DNA from: Alphaproteobacteria bacterium | GTDB lineage: Bacteria > Pseudomonadota > Alphaproteobacteria > Caulobacterales > Maricaulaceae | DNA: 53,742 nucleotides | Assembly (NCBI GenBank): GCA_016124675.1 | Contig: WGNG01000013.1 | Span: 1 to 53,742 of the forward strand | Direction: 5' to 3' | Shown here: piece by piece, positions 17,721 to 25,685 of the stretch | How the letters are laid out: each line of letters begins with the position of its first letter | How positions within the stretch are numbered: the first letter of the stretch is position 1 | Notes under the pieces: generated by a model | The model's input: only the letters and a program-made list of their open reading frames with translations | What the model was told of the DNA's origin: nothing | The model's database searches: none | Program-made: the position numbers and the translations under genes

Positions 17721-18704
17721 ATGGGTGCAGTCTTCACCGTGGTCATGGCGACCTATAATCGTCCGGGCACGGTGTTGCGCGCAGCCCGAAGCGCCATCGC
17801 CCAGAGCTTCACCGACTGGACCCTGCTGGTGATCGGGGACGCCTGCACCGATGACACGGGGGCCTGGCTGGCTGAACTGGGCGAGCCGCGCATCCGGTTC
17901 ATCAATCTGCCCCAGCGGTTCGGCGAGCAGGCCGGCCCCAATTCCATCGGCGTGGCGCTGGCCAGGACGCCTTATGTGGCGTTTCTCAATCACGACGACA
18001 TATGGCTGCCCCACCACCTTGAGGACGCGCACACGCGGATGTCGGCCGGCGCGGAGCTTTACTGGGCGCGCGCCGCCTTCTTCACCGGGCGCGGGCCGCG
18101 TGACGATGCGGTGCTGTTTTGCGAGGCTTCGCCCGAGCAGCGCTCCCTGGACGAGGCGCTGGACGCTCCCTTGCAGTACTCTGAGCCGATGAGCAGCTGG
18201 GTGGCGACCCGGGGCCTGCTGGAACGGGCCGGGCGCATGCCGCTGTCCGGGGAGGGGCGCATCGTGCCCATCGAAGCCTATCTGCGCCGGCTCTGGGCGC
18301 TGGATCCGCGCTTCGAGGCCGGCCGCCGCCTGGCCGTCCTCAAGGACCGGGTGCAGCTCCCCCCGCCGATCTACGGGCATCCCGGGGATTATGCCGAGCC
18401 GCTGATCGAGGCGATCGAGGACGGCCGCTCTGCCGGTCTGCTTGAGCGAATTGAGGACGACCTTGCCCTGGCTTCTGCGATCAGGATGGCGCTGCCCATG
18501 CAGGCGCACAGGCCTGGCGGCAGCGCATCGTCTGCGGACTTGCGGCGTGGCGTGGGGCTCGAACTGGACCGCTTGCAACTGGCGGCCCGCGGCCGCCCCT
18601 GGACGCTGACGGGCGAAATGGCGGTGCGCCGGACCGGTCTCGCCGTCGATTCACAACCCGATTTTGACGCCATGCTGGAGATCGTGAAGGCCGGTCATGG
18701 CTGA
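17721..18704 (+). CDS. Family 2 glycosyltransferase
   Basis: 327 residues. N-terminal GT-A domain: FTVVMATYNRPGTVLRAARSAI and WTLLVIGDACTDDT (nucleotide-binding DxD-type strand), and the second acidic motif in YVAFLNHDDIWLPHHLE. The C-terminal 100 residues are helical and unassigned. It is cytosolic and should transfer a sugar from an NDP-sugar. It overlaps the following 2,3-dehydratase gene by 8 bases, so the two are translated together and may share the sugar they handle. The acceptor is unknown. GGGGAG lies upstream of ATG 17721. Confidence 0.85.
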   Translation: MGAVFTVVMATYNRPGTVLRAARSAIAQSFTDWTLLVIGDACTDDTGAWLAELGEPRIRFINLPQRFGEQAGPNSIGVALARTPYVAFLNHDDIWLPHHLEDAHTRMSAGAELYWARAAFFTGRGPRDDAVLFCEASPEQRSLDEALDAPLQYSEPMSSWVATRGLLERAGRMPLSGEGRIVPIEAYLRRLWALDPRFEAGRRLAVLKDRVQLPPPIYGHPGDYAEPLIEAIEDGRSAGLLERIEDDLALASAIRMALPMQAHRPGGSASSADLRRGVGLELDRLQLAARGRPWTLTGEMAVRRTGLAVDSQPDFDAMLEIVKAGHG

Positions 18705-20004
18705 GGGCGCGGAGCGCTGGACGCACTGGCTTGAGGCGCGCACCCGCGACAGCGGGCTCGAGCTGGAGCGCGTGCCGATCAATGAGTGCCATGGCTGGTC
18801 GCTGCGAGACGGCGCGCTGGTGTCCGATACGGGCGGCTTCTTCACCATCACGGGCCTTGTGACGCAGGCTGCAAACGCCCCTGATCCCGCCTTCGCCGGG
18901 CCGATGATTGATCAGCCCGAGATCGGCCGCCTCGGCTTTCTCATCCGGCCGGCGGGCGAAGGAGTCGAGTGGCTGCTACAGGCCAAGACCGAGCCCGGCA
19001 ATCATCAAGCGACCCAGATCGCGCCTTCAATCCAGGCCACGCCAAGCAATTTCAACCGGCTTCACGGCGGCTTGCCCACCGTGTTCCTCGATCTGTTCAG
19101 GCAGGCCGACACCAGCATCAGTGACGGGTTTCACTCCGAGCAGGGTTCGAAATTCATCTGGAAGTTCAACCGCAACCAGATCGTCGCCCTGCCTGCCGGC
19201 GCCGATCCGGCCCCCGACGACCGCTGGCGCTGGGCCGGATCGCGCGATCTGCGCCAGCTGCTCGGACTGAGCTATACTGTCAACACCGACGCCCGCTCGG
19301 TGATCGCGACGGGGGCCTGGGCGCTGCTGGGCGATGGCGCGGCGCTGTTTCGCAGCCCGTGCCTGGCCCGGTCCTACGCGGCCCCGATCCGGCCGGTTTC
19401 GCGCCGTCCGGAAGACCTGCTCCAGCCGATTCAGATGAACTGGACGCGGACGCCGCTCGACGGCTTGCCCGGCCGGACGCTGGAGCCGGACCGGCTGGCC
19501 GGACCGGGCGGAGAGACGGAGATCGTTTGCTTTCGCACCCGGGTTCGGGGACGGGAGGTCGCAGAGTGGCGCCAGCCCTTCCTCACCCAGTCACATGCGG
19601 GCGAGCAAACGCTCGCCATGCGGATCGTCAATGACAAGGCCGAGGTGTTTGCGAGGATCCTGCATGAGCCGGGCTTTGGCGGCCGGTCGGAGCTGGGCCC
19701 GACTGTCACGGACCTGTATCCAACCCCGCCCTCTGTCGGATGCTGGTTCGACGGTCAGGAGACAGAGCTGCTGGCCATCGACCAAAGCGATGAGGGCGGG
19801 CGGTTCTTCCGCACTTGCGTGCGCTACCGTATTGTTCTGGTGAAAGGGACGGCCGCCGCACGCCGCTTGCCCGCCGGCATGTGGCTCAGCCTGAGCGAGT
19901 TTGAGGTAGCGGCCCGCACCTCAGGCGTTTGCACCAATGAGCTGCGCACGCTGGCGTCGCTCATGCTGTCAGCGCCGTTCGACGAAGCCTGCCTCGCCCT
20001 CTGA
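18697..20004 (+). CDS. NDP-hexose 2,3-dehydratase family protein
   Basis: 435 residues, the usual size of this two-repeat family (EvaA/TylX3 type), which removes water from NDP-4-keto-6-deoxyhexose at C2-C3 on the way to 2,6-dideoxy sugars. First half: GRLGFLIRPAGEGVEWLLQAK then TEPGN, SIQATPSNF, RLHGG and SEQGSKFIWKFNRNQIV at about 79-164. The second half repeats the pattern more loosely: EWRQPFLTQSHAGEQTLAM, LHEPGFGG, LGPTV, GGRFF. No other deoxysugar genes (dehydratase rmlB, 3-ketoreductase, aminotransferase) are near. The family call is strong; the substrate is inferred. Confidence 0.85.
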   Translation: MAEGAERWTHWLEARTRDSGLELERVPINECHGWSLRDGALVSDTGGFFTITGLVTQAANAPDPAFAGPMIDQPEIGRLGFLIRPAGEGVEWLLQAKTEPGNHQATQIAPSIQATPSNFNRLHGGLPTVFLDLFRQADTSISDGFHSEQGSKFIWKFNRNQIVALPAGADPAPDDRWRWAGSRDLRQLLGLSYTVNTDARSVIATGAWALLGDGAALFRSPCLARSYAAPIRPVSRRPEDLLQPIQMNWTRTPLDGLPGRTLEPDRLAGPGGETEIVCFRTRVRGREVAEWRQPFLTQSHAGEQTLAMRIVNDKAEVFARILHEPGFGGRSELGPTVTDLYPTPPSVGCWFDGQETELLAIDQSDEGGRFFRTCVRYRIVLVKGTAAARRLPAGMWLSLSEFEVAARTSGVCTNELRTLASLMLSAPFDEACLAL

Positions 20005-20331
20005 TCAGCCGAAGATCTGGCGCCACACGAAGATCACCACCACGCCCTGGAACAGGAGCGGGACGGCGAAGCCCAGCGCGCCGATGGCGGCGGCGATCAG
20101 CATCAGGAGGCTGCGCGGCAGGCGCATGGCGTTGGCGCGCAGGCGCTCGGCTGGCGTGGCGTAGCGTGAGCGGACGATCTCGTCGAGATCCTCGAACCCG
20201 CCGCGCGTCAGCAGCACGGCGATCCAGACAAAGGCGGCCACGCCGATCCCGGCGCAGATGAGGAGCCAGGTCCGGTAGGCGCCCTCGCGCGCAAATTCGG
20301 TCCAGTCGACCTCAATGCCCCACAGATCCAT
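20005..20331 (-). CDS. Small two-TM membrane protein, unknown
   Basis: 108 residues. Two hydrophobic helices: about 23-42 (LLICAGIGVAAFVWIAVLL) and about 76-105 (LLMLIAAAIGALGFAVPLLF...VVVIFVW), with a charged cytosolic loop between (RGGFEDLDEIVRSRYATPAERLRANAMRL). ATG 20331 (MDLWGIEVDW) starts directly before a recognisable segment; the longer upstream frame is GC-shadow sequence. Its stop codon abuts the stop of the 2,3-dehydratase gene on the other strand. I do not recognise a family. Confidence 0.6.
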   Translation of the reverse strand: MDLWGIEVDWTEFAREGAYRTWLLICAGIGVAAFVWIAVLLTRGGFEDLDEIVRSRYATPAERLRANAMRLPRSLLMLIAAAIGALGFAVPLLFQGVVVIFVWRQIFG

Positions 20332-20587
20332 CGCTCGTCCTTCTGGCGGCCCGGCGCGCCGGCGCCTTGATCCCCCGGCCGCGCACGGAGCATGACGTCT
20401 TGCACAGTCCGCGTCGAGGCTCTCGCCTGCATCCGGCGCTTCGCGCGCCGGCCTACAGGTCAGGCTGCTGCGGGCCATGGGCGAACACAGGGACGGCCTG
20501 ATGATTCAGAGCAGGGCGATTTCTTGTGCTTTGCGCCCAAGCGCGCCTATCGTGCGCTGCAACACGCACTCAATGAGGAGACCGCCC

Positions 20588-21562
20588 ATGCGCGCCCTGG
20601 TCTGCCGCGACTTCGCCCCTTACCAGCAGCTGCAGGTGGAGGAACTGCCCGAGCCGGCCCTGCCGGACGGCTTCATCATGCTCGACATCAAGGCGGCGGG
20701 CGTGAATTTTCCCGACATCCTGCTGGTCGAGGGCAAGTATCAGATGAAGCCCGAGCTGCCCTTCGTGCCGGGCATGGAGGCGGCGGGCGTGGTGAGCGCC
20801 GTGGGCGAAGGCGTCAGCGGCATCAAGGCGGGCGACCGGGTGATCGCGGCGACCATGCTGGGGGCGTTTGCAGAGAAGGTCCCGGTGCACGCCAGCCAGG
20901 TCGTGCCCATGCCGGCGTCGATGAGCTTTGACGAGGGCGCGGCGCTGACCACGATCTACGGCACGAGCTGGCATGCGCTCAAAGACCGCGCGAAGCTCAA
21001 AGCTGGCGAAACCGTGCTGGTGCTGGGCGCCGCCGGCGGCGTCGGCATTGCGGCGGTGCAGCTGGCCAAGGCGGTGGGCGCGCGGGTCATTGCGGCGGCG
21101 AGCTCGGACGCGAAGCTGGCGTTCTGCCGCGAGAACGGCGCGGACGAGACGATCAATTACGCCAGCGAGGATCTCAAGGCGCGCGTCAAGGAGCTGACCG
21201 GCGGCAAGGGCGTGGACGTGGTCTACGACCCGGTCGGCGGGGATCTGGCCGAGGCGGCGCTGCGGGCGTCGGGCTGGGATGCGCGCTATCTGGTGATCGG
21301 GTTTGCGTCCGGGCCGATCCCGAAAATCCCGCTCAATCTCGCCCTGCTCAACAGCCGCAATATACTGGGCGTGTTCTGGGGCGCGTGGGTGGGGCGCTTC
21401 CCGCGCGAGAATGCCGCGAACATCAAGGAAATCTTTGACATGTTCGAAGCCGGCAAGGTGCGCCCGCCCGTGTCGGCCAGCTACGCGCTCGCCGACTATG
21501 CGCAGGCATTCGAAGACCTGCTGGAGCGCCGGGTGCAGGGCAAGGTGGTGCTGAACCCCTGA
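20588..21562 (+). CDS. NADPH:quinone oxidoreductase-like (zeta-crystallin family)
   Basis: 324 residues. Medium-chain dehydrogenase/reductase without zinc ligands: N-terminal GroES-like domain (GVNFPDILLVEGKYQMKPELPF, GMEAAGVV, GVSGIKAGDRV) and a Rossmann domain with VLGAAGGVGIAAVQLAKA. The C-terminal GVFWGAW and LERRVQGKVVLNP are typical of the quinone oxidoreductase/zeta-crystallin group. It reduces quinones or enones with NADPH. AGGAGA lies eight bases before ATG 20588. It converges on the LysR gene. Confidence 0.88.
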   Translation: MRALVCRDFAPYQQLQVEELPEPALPDGFIMLDIKAAGVNFPDILLVEGKYQMKPELPFVPGMEAAGVVSAVGEGVSGIKAGDRVIAATMLGAFAEKVPVHASQVVPMPASMSFDEGAALTTIYGTSWHALKDRAKLKAGETVLVLGAAGGVGIAAVQLAKAVGARVIAAASSDAKLAFCRENGADETINYASEDLKARVKELTGGKGVDVVYDPVGGDLAEAALRASGWDARYLVIGFASGPIPKIPLNLALLNSRNILGVFWGAWVGRFPRENAANIKEIFDMFEAGKVRPPVSASYALADYAQAFEDLLERRVQGKVVLNP

Positions 21563-21584
21563 GCTCGCCCGGGGTCGGCCCCTG

Positions 21585-22571
21585 CTACAGAAGACGGGGG
21601 CGGGGGCGCTCGCCGCGAATGTGGACAGTCTCGACGTCGGAGAACTCCGATGGCGGCACGTAATCGCGCCGGAACCAGGGATACTGGGCGGAGTCGAAAA
21701 TCTCCCGCAGCCAGTCGATGACCTTGCGCGTGCGCGTCACCCGGCGCTGGTCGGGATGGTAGACCATCCACAGCGTGATCGGCACCTGAAGCTCGAGATC
21801 GAGATGGATCAGCGAGGGCTCCACCCGCGCGGCATAGGTCGGCAGGAGCGAGATCACGGCGCCCGACTTCACCGCCTCGATCAGCACGATGGCGCTGTCG
21901 GTGGTGAGCGACGGGTTCATCATCTGCTTGATGGCGGCCGCTTCGCGCGGCCAGTGCGTTTGTTGCTCGCGGTAGCTGACAATATCGGCCGTGCGGTGAT
22001 TCAGCACATCCGCCAGCCCCCTCGGCGGACCATAAGTATCAAGATAATGGCGCGAAGCAAACGGAACATAGTGCAATGTGGCCAATTCTGTGGCCACATG
22101 ACTCATCCGTTTCGATTCGGACATCTGAAGGACGATGTCGGACTGGTCGATAGAGGATTCGCCCTCCGTGCGCGTGCTGACCTCGAGTGAAATATTCGGA
22201 TTGGCTTCCACGAAACTGGGCAGATGGCGCGCGACCCAGTAACCGGCCACGCCTTCCGGCGCGGTGAGCCGCACCCGGCCAGCGTCCGCGCGGTCCGCCT
22301 GATGAGCGATGCGTTCAATGTCCCCGGCGGTGCTCTGCATGATCTGGACCTGGGTCCAGATGCGCTCGCCCACATCGGTGAGTTCGATCCCCTCGGCCAG
22401 CCGTGTGACCAGGCGGGCGCCGATGCGGGTCTCCAGCTGGTCCAGGCGGCGGCTGACGGTCGGCTGGCCGATGCCGAGCTTGCGCGCCGCGCCGCTCATG
22501 GAGCCGGCCGCCACCAGCGCATGGAAAATGCGCAGGTCGTCCCAATCGAACAAGGCGGTCTTGCCGGTCAT
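21585..22571 (-). CDS. LysR-family transcriptional regulator
   Basis: 328 residues. N-terminal winged helix (DWDDLRIFHALVAAGSMSGAARKLGIGQPTVSRRLDQLE written in pieces: FHALVAAGSMSGAAR, GQPTVSRRLDQLE), a linker helix, and an effector domain from about residue 95 (GRVRLTAPEGVAGYWVARHLP, ISLEVSTRTE). The W-D-D-L-R opening is typical of the alphaproteobacterial GcvA/'DWDDLR' subgroup. It is divergent from the three-gene operon starting at 22675, across a 103-base AT-richer gap, and may regulate it. Confidence 0.9.
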   Translation of the reverse strand: MTGKTALFDWDDLRIFHALVAAGSMSGAARKLGIGQPTVSRRLDQLETRIGARLVTRLAEGIELTDVGERIWTQVQIMQSTAGDIERIAHQADRADAGRVRLTAPEGVAGYWVARHLPSFVEANPNISLEVSTRTEGESSIDQSDIVLQMSESKRMSHVATELATLHYVPFASRHYLDTYGPPRGLADVLNHRTADIVSYREQQTHWPREAAAIKQMMNPSLTTDSAIVLIEAVKSGAVISLLPTYAARVEPSLIHLDLELQVPITLWMVYHPDQRRVTRTRKVIDWLREIFDSAQYPWFRRDYVPPSEFSDVETVHIRGERPRPRLL

Positions 22572-22674
22572 GTGATCAACCTAAACGTTTTTCGCATGGG
22601 GGGCATTCCGTATTCGCAGAGGCATAATCCGCGCCGCATTGGTAAACAAAACATTAACTTTGGCCGGGGTTGAG

Positions 22675-23262
22675 ATGCGAGACGAGTGTATGCTCTCCAA
22701 TGCCGAAGGGCCAGACGCCCTCCGGACAGAACGGCTGCTCGCCGTGCTGGAGAGGCATGCCTTTGCCGCGTCGGACTCGCCGGACGATATTCGCGCGGCG
22801 CTAGAACTTGGCGCAAGCGCGCTCGGCGGCGAGCTGGTGGCCGCTGACACGGTGGCTGCATGCCAGCATCGCACCCGCCGCTGCTTTTTTATCCGCCGGG
22901 GCGCGGACGCGGCGGCGGATGGCTTCATCGCGCTGCTCTACCTTAATGACGAAGGCTATCAGGCGCTGATGTATGGCCGCTTCCGGCCCGAACAGCCTGA
23001 CATGGATCATCTGGCTGCGCCGCACGAGCGCGCTCAGGCCATTTATGTCTGGTGCCTGGCCGGACGCGAAGCCGAGGACAAGCGGGCGGTGGTGCGCGCC
23101 GTGACCGAGGCGCGCCGCGAAGCCTTCCCCGACATCGCCCTGTTCGCCCGCCCGGTCAGCCGCGAGGGCCGGATGATGACTGCTGCGCTGGATGCGCCAT
23201 CGGCGGGCGCGGCCTGGCTGGGCTGGGTGCCGGCGGCGCGCGGCGCCGGGGAGGAGAGCTGA
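22675..23262 (+). CDS. Hypothetical protein, first gene of a three-gene operon
   Basis: 195 residues from ATG 22675 (TTG 22639 and ATG 22690 are alternatives). Soluble, no signal peptide. Landmarks: RTERLLAVLERHAFAA, RRCFFIRRG, FIALLYLNDEGYQALMYGRF, ERAQAIYVWCLAG, FPDIALFARPVSREGRMM. The middle (hydrophobic strand, charged turn, then a WCLAG helix) looks like part of an alpha/beta acyltransferase fold, but I cannot name a family. Its stop is one base before the ATG of the GNAT gene. Confidence 0.65.
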   Translation: MRDECMLSNAEGPDALRTERLLAVLERHAFAASDSPDDIRAALELGASALGGELVAADTVAACQHRTRRCFFIRRGADAAADGFIALLYLNDEGYQALMYGRFRPEQPDMDHLAAPHERAQAIYVWCLAGREAEDKRAVVRAVTEARREAFPDIALFARPVSREGRMMTAALDAPSAGAAWLGWVPAARGAGEES

Positions 23263-23263
23263 C

Positions 23264-23914
23264 ATGGACGGCACGCCCCTGTCGGAATTCGAGCCGCCGG
23301 TCATTGTGCGCGTGGCGCGCACGATGGACGATCTGCAGCGCGTCGCGGTGGTGCGCGCACTCGTCTACATGTCCGAACAGGCCTGCCCGTATGACGAGGA
23401 GTTCGACGGCAATGATCTGGCGGGGGCCACGCACCTGATCGCCGAAGCCGGGGGCGAGCCCCTGGGCTGCCTGCGCCTGCGCTGGTTTGCCGACTTCGCC
23501 AAGGTGGAGCGGGTGTGCGTACGCCCCGGCCATCGCCACGGCCGCGTCGCGCGCACGCTGATGACCGACGCGATCGACCTCATCCGGCGCAAGGGGTACC
23601 GGCGTTTTGTCGGCCATGTGCAGCAGCATCTGATCCCATACTGGAAGCGCTACGGCTTCATTCACAGGGCCGAACGCGGCGTGTTCGTATTTTCAGATAG
23701 GGCCTATGCTGAAATGGAAGGGCGCTATGAGCGCCTTCCCAACGCGCTGCATATTGACAGCGATCCTCTGGTTCTGGATCGTCCCGAGGGAGCGTGGGAC
23801 CGGCCCGGGCCGCTGGACAAATCGGTGCAGCGCGGCGTGTCGCCCGATCAGTTCAACCGGCGGCCCGCGCCCGAACCGGCGCCGGCGCAGACGGCGCAAG
23901 AGAAGGCTGACTGA
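23264..23914 (+). CDS. GNAT-family N-acetyltransferase
   Basis: 216 residues. GNAT core at about 14-150: a strand GCLRLRWF, then FAKVERVCVRPGHRHGRVARTLM (motif A, acetyl-CoA pyrophosphate loop R-P-G-H-R-H-G-R), then YRRFVGHVQQHLIPYWKRYGF (motif B). The C-terminal 60 residues are Pro-rich and low complexity. GGAGGAG precedes ATG 23264. It sits one base after the upstream unknown gene and one base before the isochorismatase-fold gene. Substrate unknown. Confidence 0.85.
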   Translation: MDGTPLSEFEPPVIVRVARTMDDLQRVAVVRALVYMSEQACPYDEEFDGNDLAGATHLIAEAGGEPLGCLRLRWFADFAKVERVCVRPGHRHGRVARTLMTDAIDLIRRKGYRRFVGHVQQHLIPYWKRYGFIHRAERGVFVFSDRAYAEMEGRYERLPNALHIDSDPLVLDRPEGAWDRPGPLDKSVQRGVSPDQFNRRPAPEPAPAQTAQEKAD

Positions 23915-23915
23915 C

Positions 23916-24488
23916 ATGATGCCAGGCACCCCTGTGCTGCTATGCCTTGATCTGCAACAGGAATTCATCACCCCGGGGCGGCCCTGGTCGGACCCGGACG
24001 GTGACGAGGTGGTTGCGGTGTGCGCGCGCATCATCGAGGCGGCCCGCACGGCGGGCTGGTCGCTGGTGCATGCCCATCTCCACCAGGGCGCGCCGATGAT
24101 CGCCGGCCATGGCCTGACCCAGCCCATCCCGGGATGCGAGCCGCGCCCCGGCGAAGTGCTGCTGCGCCGGGCGGGCGTGTCGGCCTACGCCCATCCCGAC
24201 CTCGACGGAATCCTGGAAGGCGCGGACGCCGGCTCGGCCTTCATGATCGGGTTTTCAGCGCCCATGTCGATGACCGCCACCCTGTTTGATGCGGCCGACC
24301 GCGTGCATGCGCTGAGCCTGATCGCGGATGCGGTCGGCGCCGCGGATGTGGGCGAGTGGGGCGCCGAGCACACGCGCGCCCTGTGCATCGACACCGCCCG
24401 GAAAATGCAGCGGGCTGTGCGGCTGGCTGATGTGAAGGGTCTGGAGATGCCCGCCGTCACGGCGCCCGGCGGGCGCCGCATCGCCTGA
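23916..24488 (+). CDS. Isochorismatase-fold protein lacking the catalytic Cys
   Basis: 190 residues. Cysteine-hydrolase fold: LLCLDLQQEFI at 8-18 with the conserved Asp (D12). The usual Lys is replaced by Arg (VLLRRAGVSAY, R84/R85), and the catalytic Cys of the GxxTxxC motif is replaced: here GFSAPMSMTATLFDA has Ser at the Cys position (S118). So the Asp-Lys-Cys triad is reduced to Asp-Arg-Ser; hydrolase activity is doubtful and a binding or altered role is likely (inference). Last gene of the 22675-24488 operon, starting one base after the GNAT gene's last base. Confidence 0.8.
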   Translation: MMPGTPVLLCLDLQQEFITPGRPWSDPDGDEVVAVCARIIEAARTAGWSLVHAHLHQGAPMIAGHGLTQPIPGCEPRPGEVLLRRAGVSAYAHPDLDGILEGADAGSAFMIGFSAPMSMTATLFDAADRVHALSLIADAVGAADVGEWGAEHTRALCIDTARKMQRAVRLADVKGLEMPAVTAPGGRRIA

Positions 24489-24575
24489 GGCGATCGGGAC
24501 CGCACGCCAGGCCCGGCTTGCATTATGGCGCGCGCGGTGGTCGTCTGGCGCCGACAGCCATCCCGGGAGACCGCC

Positions 24576-25661
24576 ATGATCCGCCGCCCAGCCGCAACTG
24601 CCTTGACCGCGCTCGCTGCAGCGCTGGCCCCTGCGAGCCTCGCAGGCGCGGCCGCGTCGTCGACTGCCCAGAACAACGCGCCCGGCTGGGCGCTGGTGCT
24701 GCATGGCGGCGCCGGCGTGATCGAGCGCGGCGCCATGGATGCAGCGACTGAAGCGGCCTACCGCGCGGCGCTCGGTGAAACGCTGGCGATGGGTGCGGCC
24801 ATGCTGGAGGCGGGCGCGCCGGCGATGGATGTGGTCGAGGCCATGATCCGGGTGCTGGAGGACGATCCCCTGTTCAATGCCGGGCGTGGCGGGGTGTTCA
24901 CGTCGGACGGCCGCATCGAGCATGACGCCTCGGTGATGCGCGCGTCCGACCGGCAGGCCGGCGCGGCCGCCGGCGTGCGCGGCGTGCGCCATCCCATCTC
25001 GCTGGCGCGCGCCGTGATGGAGGACAGCCCGCACGTCATGCTTCAGGGCGCCGGCGCGGAAGCCTTCGCCGACGAGCAGGGGCTGGAGCGTGTGGACGAA
25101 AGCTATTTCTTCACCGAGCGGCGCTGGCGCGCCCTGGAGCGTCAGGTCCAGGCGCTGGGCCTGCCCGTGCCGCCCCGCCCGGGCGGTGCGCCCGAGCCTG
25201 AACCGGTGCGCGAGGGCTTGCTGGAGCAGATGGACCGCGAGCACCGGTTCGGCACGGTCGGCGTGGTGGCGCTGGACCGCACCGGCGAGATGGTGGCGGG
25301 CACCTCTACCGGCGGCGTCACCGCCAAGCGCTGGGGCCGGGTCGGCGACACGCCGGTGATCGGCGCGGGCACCTTTGCTGCGGGCGATTGCGGCGTCTCG
25401 GCGACGGGCACGGGCGAGTATTTCATCCGCCTGGCGGTGGCGGCGCGCATCTGTGCGCGCATCGAGCTGGCGGGCGAGGACGGTCAGACGGCGGCGGACG
25501 CGGTCATCCAGGACGAGCTCACCGCACTGGGCGGCGATGGCGGGGTGGTGATGCTCCATGACGGCGCGCCGCTCTGGAGCTTCAACACCTCGGGCATGTA
25601 CCGCGCCGCGCAAGTGGCTGGCGGCGCGCCGGTGGTGGCGATCTTTGAGGATGAGGGGTAG
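24576..25661 (+). CDS. Isoaspartyl peptidase/L-asparaginase, type 2, exported
   Basis: 361 residues. Signal peptide (MIRRPAATALTALAAALAP, cleavage near AGAAA), so periplasmic. Ntn-hydrolase of the plant-type asparaginase family: WALVLHGGAG, DPLFNAGRGGVFTSDG, ELDASVM-like HDASVM, and the autocatalytic cleavage site at G226-T227 in HRFGTVGVVALD, followed by AGTSTGG and GDCGVSATGTGEYFIR. It removes isoaspartyl dipeptides or asparagine and is activated by self-cleavage at T227. GGGAGA precedes ATG 24576. Confidence 0.92.
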   Translation: MIRRPAATALTALAAALAPASLAGAAASSTAQNNAPGWALVLHGGAGVIERGAMDAATEAAYRAALGETLAMGAAMLEAGAPAMDVVEAMIRVLEDDPLFNAGRGGVFTSDGRIEHDASVMRASDRQAGAAAGVRGVRHPISLARAVMEDSPHVMLQGAGAEAFADEQGLERVDESYFFTERRWRALERQVQALGLPVPPRPGGAPEPEPVREGLLEQMDREHRFGTVGVVALDRTGEMVAGTSTGGVTAKRWGRVGDTPVIGAGTFAAGDCGVSATGTGEYFIRLAVAARICARIELAGEDGQTAADAVIQDELTALGGDGGVVMLHDGAPLWSFNTSGMYRAAQVAGGAPVVAIFEDEG

Positions 25662-25685
25662 GGGCCGGGTCGCGGGTCTGCGTCC

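Noticed and set aside
16140-18578. 812-codon open frame on the minus strand
   Set aside because: Antisense to the RND permease and GT2 genes, with no recognisable domain or plausible start.
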